A stretch of 64,000 nt of DNA from Quillaja saponaria (lineage: Eukaryota > Streptophyta > Magnoliopsida > Fabales > Quillajaceae), in assembly GCA_029379385.1 (NCBI GenBank), contig CM055608.1, positions 31,107,048-31,171,047 of the forward strand, given 5' to 3'. This document shows positions 41,601 to 53,408 of this stretch, in pieces; within the stretch, counting starts at the first letter, position 1; each line of letters starts with the position of its first letter. The translations under genes were made by a program, and so were the position numbers. The notes under the pieces were generated by a model. The model saw nothing but the letters and a program-made list of their open reading frames with translations, was not told the DNA's origin and did not search any database.

Positions 41601-44250
41601 CCACCTCTAATATAATATGCACTGATCCACAATAGTTCCGTGAAGCTCGAGCCTTCAACATAAAACAACGAAATTAATGAATGAATTTGCCAATAGATAG
41701 TGCAAATTAATGGCATTGGACACTTCAACAAGGAGTGTGAATTTTAATACGGTTTTATTATTGTAACTAGTTGTTTTATTATATATTGCTTAGAAAGATG
41801 AAATATTTATAAAATAAAGATTTATTGTAAAATATATACTAACAAAAAAATCAGTTTATCGAGAATGTCAATTTCTGTGTTTATATATAAGCAAACGTAA
41901 ATCGTCATACGACTAGCCGATTTATGTGTTAATAATCATTTACTCTTTAAGCTATTAAATTATTTAGGTCCTAATACACGTCAATGTAACTTGTTAAAAG
42001 TTACTTTAATTTTTATCTTAATACATATTGATCATAATCTATTTATTTGTGAATCACCAACTCATCTACTCCTGTACTAATTTTTGTGTAGATTATAGTT
42101 AAGTGAATAAAATATTTTTATATTTAATACTTTATTTTAATTAGATTTTTTATTAGTAGTCACTAATAAAAAAAAATTGAAACTAAGGAAATTATTGGTC
42201 CATCTCAAAATTTAAAACCTCAATAGTGTGATACCTTTCAACATAGCATATATAATAACATAAAACATAAAAGAAAATTTTGTATTTAATACATTATATA
42301 ACTTTAAGATATTGACATTATAATAATTTGTTGATTTATTCTTTCTTGAAATTAAGTTATTTGTATTTATAAATAATGGAGAACAAATTAAATTTGTTGT
42401 ATTGATGTACCTATAATATATATATTTGTTTGTTAAATATAGTGAGTTGTAAAGTCAGATATTTTGTTATTAAGAAAAATATAAAAGAAAAGAAAAACAA
42501 ACAAATTAATAAGTAAGTGAAGTGAAAGTGGAGAGAATTGAAAACGTTCAAATTTTAACGGTATATATACTTAGTTTAAAATAAATGAGGGAAGAATTAT
42601 ACCCCATATACTATGGAGGTTACTCACAGATTTTGGACTTTTATAATTTTTTAAACATTTATTTTTTGATTTATTTGATATAAATTTATACATTATCAAT
42701 AGATATAAATATAAGTTGATGAGATCTTAGCTCAATTGGTAATGGAGGAGCTAAGATGTCTCAAGTTTAACCGTATCATATGTGGTAAATAGTATTAATT
42801 ACTAGTAACATTTTCTTTTATTTAAGAAGAATGAATATATAAATTATATACACTTAAGCCATAGATAATTAAATATTAATTCAAATTTAATTCGTATATC
42901 ATTTAATGATCATGTCTAGTCAAAGACATGTCATATTTTTCACCAACATTTTAATGCGTGGTTATATTTGATCATAATCTGATCAAGCCTATTATAATTC
43001 AATAATCTAGATGATTAATGTTTGACCAGAAATATTTTTAAATTGTAATCAGATTATTTTTCGTATTATAATATAAAAAGCATACTATTTATTTTCTATT
43101 ATAACCCTTGCTTATTTTTCTTCTTCTCATCATACAGGTTTCATAATAAATAGTTTTGATAAAGTAAAATGCAATGTTATCCCTCTCAAATTTATAAATA
43201 AGTACACTCCAATACCCATAATACACCACCAAAAACTTAATTCCAATGCCTTTTTTTTACATATTTATGATTTTACTTAAAAATAATCAAATAAGTAATT
43301 ATTTTATCAAACATTGACACAATTTTTAATCAGTTATTCACAAATTATAAAATAAATGTTATCAAACACTTCATACAGCATATAGGATAATTTAAATGTC
43401 AATTATAATTAATTATCAATTATAATCAGATAATTTTAGGCAAAACTAAACAGATTATAAGGAATAACATTCTTCTCAATTATAATTACTAACAACTGGT
43501 TTTGAACTTTTCTTCATTTTGTGTGTGACAATGTGTTAATGTTAGATAAGAATCATAGAATTAACGATAACAGTGTGTTATGAACAAAAAAAAAAATAGA
43601 ATTTATTTTATTTGAAATTAATTCTACAAGTCATTTCCCTTTAAATGAAATCTCTTATTTAGAACAAAAACTATAATTGTAGAATTCAATCTAATTGTCT
43701 TACTTAAAAAAAAAAATTAAAAAATCATTTTAATTTAATTGTACTATCCTTAATTTTTTTTCAATTAAAACTATTATTGGACCAAAAATATATAAAAGAA
43801 ATTTAAGTTTAATTTTTATCCACTAAACCAAAAAAAATTGAAAGAAACAAAATTAAAATTAATTAGGTGAGTATGTGTGATAGAGTATTCATGATTTTTA
43901 TCGATTTATTTAAATTAAAAATATGTTTCTAATATTAAGGTTAAAATGAACATTAAGATGGACAAAATAAAAATTTAACTCAAATAAATTTTATAAATTA
44001 AAATTCAGCATCATTTTAGTGGAATTTGAAAGTAAATAGAAAGTAAATTTTAAATAAATTTTATTAAATTCTATCATTTCATTATTTCTAAACATAGAAA
44101 ATTGTAAAATTTATTTATTTAATATATCATTTTTAATTTCTAAAGGCACTGTAATAGAAGACCATACCTTTTTATGTAGTGGGTCCACATGAATTCTTGT
44201 CATGCTAAAGCGAAAAAAAGATTAGACGGGCATATGACTTTATTCACAGG
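38639..44250. other. AT-rich intergenic region
   Basis: About 5.6 kb without a recognisable gene. ORFs at 38974-39162, 39321-39518 and 39567-39767 have no family features. Simple repeats include a CA tract near 40837-40847. A tRNA-like stretch (atcttagctcaattggtaatgg, about 42722-42743) has an A-box but no proper B-box or acceptor stem and is probably an old SINE head. Confidence 0.6.
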
Positions 44251-44321
44251 CATTGACGGTGATATTCGCTTTCCTTCTAACTTGCCAAGTGCGAAGACCT
44301 TTCAGCCCTTTAATTAAAGCT

Positions 44322-44329
44322 TATAAATA
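44322..44329 (+). promoter_or_regulatory. TATA box of the BOR1 gene
   Basis: tataaata in the context agcttataaatacacac. It would start transcription near 44350-44360 and leave a leader of about 410 bases before the ATG at 44770, unless part of it is spliced. Confidence 0.6.
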
Positions 44330-44463
44330 CACACTCTGCCTGCACGTTGTTACTCACCGGGAAACACCTCATAAGCTTCAATTCTGGGTTTTGGACTGCT
44401 TGTCTTTTGGCATTTCCAAAGCGTTCAATCATATACACTGTTGTGTCTATTGAAGCTATAACA

Positions 44464-44760
44464 ATGCAATATTCAAGCTCCCATTTGCGTTAATTCATCT
44501 AGGTCTTTTTTTTTTATCATGGTCTCCTATTTCTGAGTCTTACCCACTAAAACTAGTAGAAATCCTAAAATCATGTAATCTACAGGGTACTTTGTTTCTC
44601 AGTTGTTCAAATGGCAGCCCGTTAATCTACTGCTACTTGCAGAAAGTCAAGGAAATTGGTTTTCCTGGGCGTTTTATATTTCAGTCAACAAGAAATTAAC
44701 ATATATTGTTTGATTCTTATATATATATATATGTTTTATTTTATTTTTCTTTTACACTGA
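44464..44760 (+). promoter_or_regulatory. cluster of short uORFs, one an AUG-stop, ahead of BOR1
   Basis: Between the TATA box and the main ATG there are five upstream ATGs, each with an early stop: 44464-44493 (MQYSSSHLR), 44519-44536 (MVSYF), 44573-44578 (ATGTAA, start directly followed by stop), 44611-44625 (MAAR) and 44731-44760 (MFYFIFLLH), the last ending nine bases before the main ATG. In Arabidopsis, AUGUAA in the NIP5;1 leader and uORFs in the BOR1 leader mediate boron-dependent translational control. Possible splice acceptors (tctacag near 44585, actgag near 44762) mean some of these may be intronic. Confidence 0.55.
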
Positions 44761-44769
44761 GGAAACCCC

Positions 44770-47700
44770 ATGGAAGAAACATTTGTGCCCTTTCAAGGAA
44801 TCAAGAATGACCTTAGAGGAAGGCTAATATGCTACAAACAAGATTGGACCAGTGGCATCAAAGCGGGCTCAAGGTATATGATAAAATGCATTATCCCGTG
44901 TGATCCATATTATGAAAACTGTCTTATATATGTTGTTCAAACTTCAAAGTTTCAGTCTTTATAGGTTTTCTTTAGTGTAAATTGACGTATCAGCACTCGC
45001 ATGACACTTTTCTTTTCCTTCTCAGGATTCTGGCTCCCACCACATATATATTTTTTGCTTCAGCAATCCCTGTCATTTCCTTTGGTGAACAACTGGAGCG
45101 AAATACTGGTACGGGGATTCAACGTTAATTCTTCTTAAGTATTTTGCTTTTTCGCTTTTTGGTTTTCCCCCTTTTCTCCCCTAGAACTGAATATTCATAC
45201 AACCAGAAGGACTGATGTTACTTCTCAGATAGTCACACTTTTCTTGCTTCTTTATAATTGTTTGCCTTTTTATTTAGCATCTTGAAATCCATGATCTTGA
45301 TAACCCAAGAGAAAAGGGAAAAAGAAAGAATTCCTGACAGAAAATTAGAAATTTTTCTTTGTGTTAATGTCTATATTGGGATTTTGGCTGACCCCAACTA
45401 GTTTGGGATTTAAGGCTAAGTCGAGTTGAGTCTATATTGGGATTTCATTGTTTGCAGATGGAGTTCTGACTGCAGTTCAAACCTTAGCATCCACTGCACT
45501 TTGTGGTATTATACACTCGATCATTGGGGGTCAACCTTTGCTGATTTTAGGCGTTGCAGAACCTACGGTTATCATGTACACCTTCATGTTTGATTTCGCC
45601 AAAGAGAGACCAGAATTGGGGAGGAATCTGTTTCTGGCGTGGAGTGGATGGTGAGCAATTTTTATTATTATTTTCTTCTGGTTTTCTTGAAGAACCTAAG
45701 ACGATTTCATGTTGCTTGACTTGTCTTCCATTGTGATTCTTTACCCTATCCTGTTTCCTTTGATCATCTGGTTTTATAGGGTATGTGTGTGGACTGCGGC
45801 CTTGCTGTTCCTACTGTCCATCTTAGGAGCTTGCTCCATAATCAACAGGTTTACCCGTCTAGCAGGAGAGTTGTTTGGCCTGCTAATTGCAATGCTATTC
45901 ATGCAGCAAACTGTAAAAGTAAGAACTGTATCCAAGTGTAATCATGTTGCTTGCACTTTTTCATGGTCAACTATCTTTTCTTATTGACATGATACTGAAG
46001 TCAGAATCCTGGTTGATGTATAGGGACTTGTGGATGAGTTTCGCATACCAAAACGAGAAAATCTAAAATCAATTGAGTTTATACCTTCATGGAGGTTTGC
46101 AAATGGGATGTTTGCTTTGGTTCTTTCATTTGGCCTTCTTCTCACTGCCTTAAGAAGCCGGAAGGCAAGATCGTGGCGGTATGGTTCTGGTAAGTGGTAA
46201 GAGCTTTTCTTCTTCATATTGGAGATTAAAATCAACGTTCTATAATGCTTCTGGATCTGGGAATTTGGTTCCCCCATTATAAATTACTACTTCTCTTCCA
46301 TCTGTGAATAATTTGAGAGTTCTGTGACAGGTTGGCTTCGTTGTCTAATAGCAGATTACGGTGTACCCCTTATGGTCCTAGTTTGGACAGCTGCTTCCTA
46401 CATTCCTGCTGGAAGCGTTCCACATGGTATACCACGGCGCCTCTTGAGCCCAAATCCTTGGTCTCCTGGTGCATATGAGAATTGGACTGTCATTCAGGTA
46501 TGTTGGATAAGTTCTGTAACTATCCACCATATCCAAATATAGGGACCCCCAAGATAATAGTCAACCTGTTATGTGTTCTGCTGACAGGATATGGTTAATG
46601 TTCCTATTGTCTATATAATTGGAGCTTTCATTCCAGCAACGATGATTGCAGTGCTCTACTACTTTGACCATAGTGTAGCATCTCAACTCGCCCAGCAGAA
46701 AGAGTTCAATTTGAAGAAGCCATCATCTTACCATTATGATCTACTTCTTTTGGGGTTCTTGGTATACAAGTTCTTCATGCTCCATTGTAGCTTCAGATGT
46801 TCCTATTAATATTCGCAATTGCTGTCCTATTTTTACATTAATATGTTAACTTTCTGTTTCTTGATTTCAGACCTTGTTTTGCGGTCTTATCGGGATCCCT
46901 CCATCTAATGGAGTCATACCACAATCTCCAATGCATACAAAGAGCCTGGCAACTCTCAAACACCAGGTAATATACCCTTTCCCCTTTTCAAACAGAATAC
47001 TGGTTGTGGAACACCACTAGTTTCTTCAAAAAAAGTTCTCGTTTTCTTCTTTTATTGGTTAGAATAAGATTTTCTGAAAGTGATAAATCCTTGTACAGTT
47101 GCTTCGTAACAGACTGGTGGCAACAGCACGCTCAAGTATAAGAAAAAATGCTAGTTTGGGGGAGTTGTATGGACAATATGCAAGAAGCATACCAACTCAT
47201 GCAGACGCCACTGATTTACCAGGAGCCCTCCACTCGAGTATAGTTTCCATATCTATCTATTTATATCTAAGTAGTCTGTAAAGTTGCTGAAGTTTCTCAT
47301 AAAACAGCTAAACGTTGCTTAAACAACTTATCAGTAGATTCATAGGCTTGAACTTTTCCTGGCTACAAAACTTGAAGGTCTTTCCCGACCAAGCATGCTT
47401 ATTTTCTTATACAATCTTCGGCAAATGATATGGATTAAGTTTTAAGAATACATTTGTGGATAATCAGTAGATTTATTGACTGGATTAAGCTCATTGGCTT
47501 GATATATCCTGCATTCTGGCCATTTAATACAAATTCTAGACCAGTATGCTATGATGGTTACGGATTGACTTAGGGTGAGAAGGGGAAACTGATTATTATT
47601 TGTTCAGTGTCACATCGTTAAAAAATCAAAATCTAAAATGCAACTGCAACTAATTTCAGATGCTTTGTGCAGGGACTAAAAGAACTAAAAGTGTCCACTG

Positions 47701-48779
47701 TTCAAGCAGCTTCAAGTATGGGGAATATTGATGCCCCGGTAGATGAATCAGTATTTGATGTTGAGAAAGATATAGATGATTTGTTGCCTGTTGAGGTGAA
47801 GGAACAGCGTCTTAGTAACTTGCTTCAAGCAACAATGGTGGGAGGATGTGTTGCAGCCATGCCATTCCTTAAGATGATCCCAACTTCAGTCCTTTGGGGA
47901 TACTTTGCCTTCATGGCGATTGAAAGTTTGCCGGGTAACCAGTTCTGGGAAAGAATCCTATTACTCTTTACTGCACCAAGCAGAAGATACAAGTAACTAT
48001 TCAATTCCTTGTCTTTCTATTAACTGATGTTTATGCCACTGCTTCATGTCTAAGATAACTTTTTCCATTTCTTGCAGAGTGCTTGAGGAGTACCATGCCA
48101 CTTTTGTGGAAATTGTTCCTTTCAAGACAATTGCAATATTTACCATCTTCCAAACAACTTACTTACTTATATGTTTTGGACTTACTTGGGTTCCTATTGC
48201 TGGTCTTATGTTTCCTTTGATGATCATGATTCTGGTTCCAGTAAGACAATACTTTCTCCCAAAGTTTTTCAAAGGGCCGCACCTTCAAGACTTGGATGCA
48301 GCAGAGTATGAAGAGGCACCTGCTCTGCCATTCAACCTTGCTGCAGTAGGATTTCTTCTCCATTTGGCTTATATCATTTCAATGCACTGACAATTAGCTA
48401 TACTTCTATAAGTTTTCTCTTGCTAATGAAAATATCAGACTGCTTAAACTAATTTATACTCATTTGCTGTCCGATGTCCTTTAAACAGCATCCTGAGCTC
48501 AGAGGTGGTGCTTCTTTTGTTGGGGAAGGAGAGATTCTAGATGAGGTTATTACTAGAAGCCGTGGTGAGTTTAGGCGTTTGAACAGTCCAAAGACCACAA
48601 GCTCCACTTCAACTCCAGCAAATGATCCTAAAAGTCATCAGAGTCCACGCCCATCCTTCAGTCCTCGTCTAGGTGTTCAAAGTCCTCGGTCAGGTGGAAG
48701 AGGGGCATATAGTCCAAGCACCGGAGAAGTTAGGTTATCTAACTTGGGAAGAAGTCCTCTTAACTCAGCTTCAAAGTAG
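44770..48779 (+). CDS. BOR1: BOR1-type borate exporter, with a one-base frameshift in exon 9
   Basis: Plasma-membrane borate efflux transporter of the SLC4-like family, used for xylem loading of boron. Twelve coding exons: 44770-44873, 45026-45108, 45458-45650, 45780-45918, 46024-46189, 46331-46497, 46588-46761, 46871-46966, 47099-47237, 47673-47992, 48078-48345, 48489-48779. With the extra base ignored this gives about 712 aa, near the 704 aa of Arabidopsis BOR1. Hallmarks are [82 protein letters not shown] and a Ser/Pro-rich tail ([10 protein letters not shown]). Exon 9 is 139 bases instead of the 138 needed. After Tyr398 the base pair GG at 47171-47172 has one G too many, and the frame is lost. 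Tyr398 is kept, but the position equal to Tyr373 of Arabidopsis BOR1 is His. The last intron donor (gca|gtagga) is weak. Confidence 0.95.
45369..45445. mobile_element. truncated SINE 3'-end insertion in BOR1 intron 2
   Basis: A 45-base insert (45385-45429), containing gaccccaactagtttggg, is flanked by perfect 16-base direct repeats gtctatattgggattt at 45369-45384 and 45430-45445. The insert resembles the 3' end of plant Au-type SINEs as I remember it. The right repeat ends 12 bases before BOR1 exon 3. The repeats are seen directly; the SINE family is inferred. Confidence 0.75.
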
Positions 48780-49920
48780 ATGGAAAATGCTAAGCTTCAG
48801 TATAGTTTATAAATGTCAATGAAGTTTTAGAATCCTTGTCCATCCCTCAGTTCCATTCCCTTTTGTTGTTTTGCTGGGCATTGTCTTAATTTTTTTTCCC
48901 TCTGCTCCCATATATTAAGAGGAGACTTGTAAGTTGTGAGTTTGTACGCAGAGTGTGAAGCTTTCCTGTAACAATTGTACTAATGAAATGTCATTCACTC
49001 AATACACAAAGTGTGAATTAAGTGTTGATTGGCTATAAACAACTTAAGTGATCCCTTCTGTTGGAAACAATTTTACATCATTACATGGATTTGGATATGA
49101 AAGATAGGACAAATAGTCTTTGGAACTATCTTAATTTTCAAACCCCTTCTTGTTCTTGCACTATTTAGAATCCCTCCATGGTCAACGTTCTTACCATAAC
49201 AAACATGAAAAGAACGCTGCACTTGGCCATAAATTTAGTTGAAAAAGAGGCTTTTGGAAAAGTTGTGAAAAGAAAAGGCGTGGACAGAAATTTTCCCAGC
49301 ATGAAGTTAACTGAATAAAGGAGGTGGGATCCTACATTCATGCAGATAATGAATGTGGGTGAAGAATTGACGGCCTGGTTTTTCCCATGCCATAAACTTG
49401 GTGGGGTTTCATTCATTATATCTCTTTTGTAAAGAGCTTAGGCCCCTTTTTAATGATTTCAGGATCTTTGTCTTTGAGCATGATTCATTGAAAAACTCCA
49501 AATATTTAGCTTAACATCATCTTAGAATGTCGGTTTACATTACGGGGATGAAGAACCACAATCAGATTATTTGAGTGAAGAATTGACATATTAGTTGACC
49601 ATTTCTATGAGCTGCTTGTGCAAAATGTGATCATGATTCGAGAGTAAAGTCTACAAAAGCCAGAAACACTGCCAACCAAGTCTACAAATCCCCTATTGAG
49701 TAAACCAGCATGTGACAAAAAAGGATAAAAATCAGAAAGAAACTAATCAAAATAGGTTCGGAATTGAAGTTACAGATGAGATAAAGGGGTTTTAATAATT
49801 CAGCTGACAATTCAAGTCTTATGTTCACTAATGTAATGGAGTAAATTGCAAGGGAAGCAGACAATGACTGAAACACTGCTTAATGACTATGACATTGATT
49901 AGTGGGTGAATTGGCACCTA
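48780..49920. other. BOR1 3' UTR and intergenic sequence
   Basis: The BOR1 3' UTR probably runs to near 48990 (aatgaaatgtcatt, a near-upstream polyadenylation-like context). No gene is seen beyond it; ORFs at 49165-49416 and 49682-49876 lack features. Confidence 0.5.
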
Positions 49921-49924
49921 CATC

Positions 49925-50370
49925 TAGGGTTGGAATAGAGTAGAGTAATTTGAGACTTAACTCGTATTCGGTTCAAAATAAAATGAGTCGAACTCGATTT
50001 CTAGTTAAAATTTTCAAGTTGAGTATCAAACTTCAAATATTATGCTCGAAAGCTCGTTGAACTACTTGTTTTATTTTTTTATTTTTAAATATTAATTATA
50101 TTAAATATATACTTTTATTATTTATTTAATTTAAATATATTAATTATGTTAAATATATATTATTTATATTAATATATTAAATATAAATAATTTTTTAATC
50201 TAGTATTCAAGCTGAGCTTCGGCTCAAGTACTTAAGTAATAAGCTCGTGTCGAGCTCAAGTTTAGAATGAGACTCGATTTCAAGCTCGAGTTTGAATTTT
50301 TTAGTTCAAGCCAAGCTTGAGTATCTCAATATCATGCTCGACTCGGCTCGTTTTCTATCCTATCTACATC
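49925..50370. repeat. degenerate dispersed repeat with ctcgag/gctcg-rich ends
   Basis: Both ends are full of gctcg, ctcgag and ctcgactcgg words (for example aagctcgagtttgaa and catgctcgactcggctcg), separated by an AT-rich centre (50050-50190). This composition is common in old dispersed repeats of plant genomes. No terminal repeats or coding sequence could be defined. Confidence 0.45.
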
Positions 50371-51660
50371 TTCCTTTATAATTGAGGTTAAGCAGAGGTC
50401 CATGATAGACTAAGAATCAAACCTACACTTCTCTTACCAACCAGTGCAATTGTAAGAATAATTTGATTGTGATTTCTGATGTGAGTACAATCATTTCACT
50501 TTCATTAGTGATTCATTACAAACAAATGTGCCTAACAAATTTAACTAATGTAATTGCAAGAATAATTTGATTGTGATTTCCCTGTGGTGCTTTAGAAGCA
50601 CTCATGACTTTTAAAAAATATTAGAAAAAACACTCTTAAAATATAATTGAAAGCCATAAAACATAAAAAAGTACTCAAATATACAAATAACTTACCTAAA
50701 AGGAAGATTATTATTATCTTAGTTCAAAGGAGGCGTATTGGACCTATAAGCTACACAACAGATGGTAGATATTTTTTCTCTTCCCATAAACTCTCCATCT
50801 CGGATGTAGACGAGATTTTGATACGAGATCTTTAATATACAACATTAAGAAATTTTATTAGTTAAATCAAAAAAATTAGTTTTCGGCCCAACATTGGCCC
50901 GAGAGAAATAACATTGGGCTGAGCCTAATTTAGCATTATTAGATAGTTTGTCTCATTTTCACCAAGCCCAAAAATGAGTAGTCTAATTGAATTATGAGCT
51001 CCACATAACCCAACAATATACTGTTTACATCTATGACAATTTTGTTTTAACTTCAATTTGTACCATCTTTGAGTTTAAACATTTATAGTAATGTTTTGTT
51101 TTTTTCAATCCATTTTTTGATTTGTGTTAATCTTTGATGATAGGTGTATTAAATAAGAAATTTACAATAATGAAAGGAATAATATTTTTTACTATAACAA
51201 AGACAAAAGACAATTTGATACTAAATGATATAATTTTTTCCTAATTCTTTTTTTTTTGATAATATCAAATTTATATTATCTAATCATATTATAACACTTA
51301 TCCAATCAAAGTATAATGGTATAATTTTAAAAGCAACCAACATTAAATCATTGAATGAATTTCATATATAATTGTCTCGTTAATATTATAATACGTAATG
51401 TATTTTATATAAAATTATTAACACATCTTACGTTAGTTAAATTCAGACTTAACACGCTCAAAGTCTCTTATTTTTAGATGAAGCTGCATGAAACCTTTGT
51501 AGCACAACCTCATTACTGAAATTTTCATATTTAAACCACAGGACCCACATATTTTGTACTCTCTGTCGTTCAGTTTTTTCATCCTCTTGTTTGATAGTCC
51601 TTTATGACCCCCACACTCTCAATTCCTTCTTTCTTTGTAGAATAGGGACCTCTCAAATGA
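50371..51660. other. AT-rich intergenic sequence
   Basis: A short direct repeat is present: gtaattgcaagaataatttgattgtgattt-like sequence near 50450-50475 and again near 50550-50580. No gene is seen. Confidence 0.5.
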
Positions 51661-51669
51661 TTTGTAGTA

Positions 51670-52338
51670 AGGGTGTGCAGAAAACCCAAAATCCGGACTG
51701 ACTAGAATAAATTTCACTGAAATTCGATAACTAGATTAAACTGCAATTTTAAATTAGAAGATATTTTATTTTTTATCTTGGGTCAGGTCATTTATCTGAG
51801 TAAAAAAAATTTAATCTGAAAACACCTAACTCACACGAATTTACTTATTAATATTTTAAAATAATTATATAAAAATATAATCAAATCTAATTTAAAATAT
51901 TTTAATACATGAAAATGAGTGTATGACTCAACTCAATATATGTTCATATTAATTTTTAACTATTCATATTTAGTTTGAAATTATATTATGTTAAATATAC
52001 ATTATAATAAATTTTATTTATTTTATTTTAACATTTTTATTAATTGTAATGTTTAAAAACTTTAATTTATGTTTATTTCTATCTTAAAATTATATAAATT
52101 TGACATTTTTTTTATCTTATTATTTGTTAAAAATAGGTAATAGATTATTTTACAATGAAGTTTAACAAATAAAAAGTCTAACTCATTTGACCCGGGCAAT
52201 AAACCCAAGTTTTTAATTGGACGTAATTTTATGTCACCCAACTTTTAAACTGTGGTGAGATTTTTGCCAACCTGACTTGCTCAAGTTGGATGAAATTTTT
52301 GTCAAATTCGACCCACCTGTCCAGTTACACACCCCTAC
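51670..52338. mobile_element. non-autonomous TIR element of about 670 bp
   Basis: It begins agggtgtgcagaaaaccc and ends with ccagttacacacccctac, so short inverted termini (agggtgtg / cacacccct) are present. It is flanked by near-identical 9-mers, tttgtagta (51661-51669) and tttgcagta (52339-52347), a candidate 9-base (or 8-base) target-site duplication with one change. It has no coding capacity. Mutator-like or hAT-like origin is possible. Confidence 0.55.
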
Positions 52339-52347
52339 TTTGCAGTA

Positions 52348-53408
52348 GCAATAAAAACTTTTCCATCTTCATATCTTCTTCTTTATTATCATCTGTTCCA
52401 AAATTGTAATCACTATTACTCCTTTCATTTTTTATTAACCAATAAAAGACATAAACCAAGAAAAAAAAAGCTGAGCCAAAAGAGAAAAACTAGGAGACCT
52501 ACGAAATTTTTTGTTTTTGGGATAAATTATCATAAATTTTTAACTTCAAAATAGATGACGTGTCTTTGATGGACTCGAAAAATAATTAATTGAATTGAAA
52601 TATATATAAAGACAAATTTGACCATTAAATAAATAGAAAATTATTTAGTGCGGATGTTTTTGGCGAACTGTTGACAAAGTATACGGGTCTGTTCGGTGGT
52701 GTGTGCAAGAGTGGCCGGTCAATGGTCATATCTAATCATAAAGACGAAAATGTCCAGATAGCTTATGAGTCGTTGGCATTAGACGTCACCATGACTATAA
52801 ACATTTCAACCAATTAGACATTGAAAAGAAATATAGTTACGTAATCCAATAATAATAACACATTATTTAAAAGAAATTTTGAAAAAAGAGAGACGATAAA
52901 ATATAAATTTCAATAAATTCAAAATAAATAAGTTAATTAAAATACAATCCCATCTCTTAACAAACATAAACTAAAAAAACCCAACAATAAAAATAAAGCA
53001 ATTTTATATTTAAAGAATCCCCATAAACAATGTAAAAGGAAAGTTGGAGTTTAGAAATATGGCCTTAAATTAAGATGACTCTGAGTCAACCAAATTGCTT
53101 TTCCAAAAGGTAGTATGTTTCGTCAGGTGCTGCTACTGTTAGCCAATGAACTTATACGCAATTGATTCCTTTACAAATTAATATTAGCTCAACATTTTTT
53201 TTTTATCTTTTTGAATCCTAAAATTAAAACAAGAACTTATGGATTAAGAAATAAGTCATCGTTGTAATAAAGCAAAGCAATGAATGAATTTTTAGAAAAA
53301 AACCTTCAAGTAATTAATACTTAATTTGACATTTATCATGATCATGATGATCATGATCTTCATCACAATGACATAAACAGTAGTTATTGTTAATTAGTCT
53401 CACAAACA
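52348..53408. other. AT-rich intergenic sequence and NIMIN 3' flank
   Basis: No gene found. A palindromic run of gatcatgat words (about 53336-53360, atcatgatcatgatgatcatgat) lies close to the NIMIN 3' end. Confidence 0.5.

Noticed and set aside
42722..42790. tRNA-like sequence (tagctcaattggtaatgg)
   Set aside because: It has an A-box-like word, but no proper B-box, acceptor pairing or anticodon arm. More likely a SINE relic.
45709..45987. 92-aa ORF as a separate gene
   Set aside because: It is BOR1 exon 4 with intron sequence on both sides.
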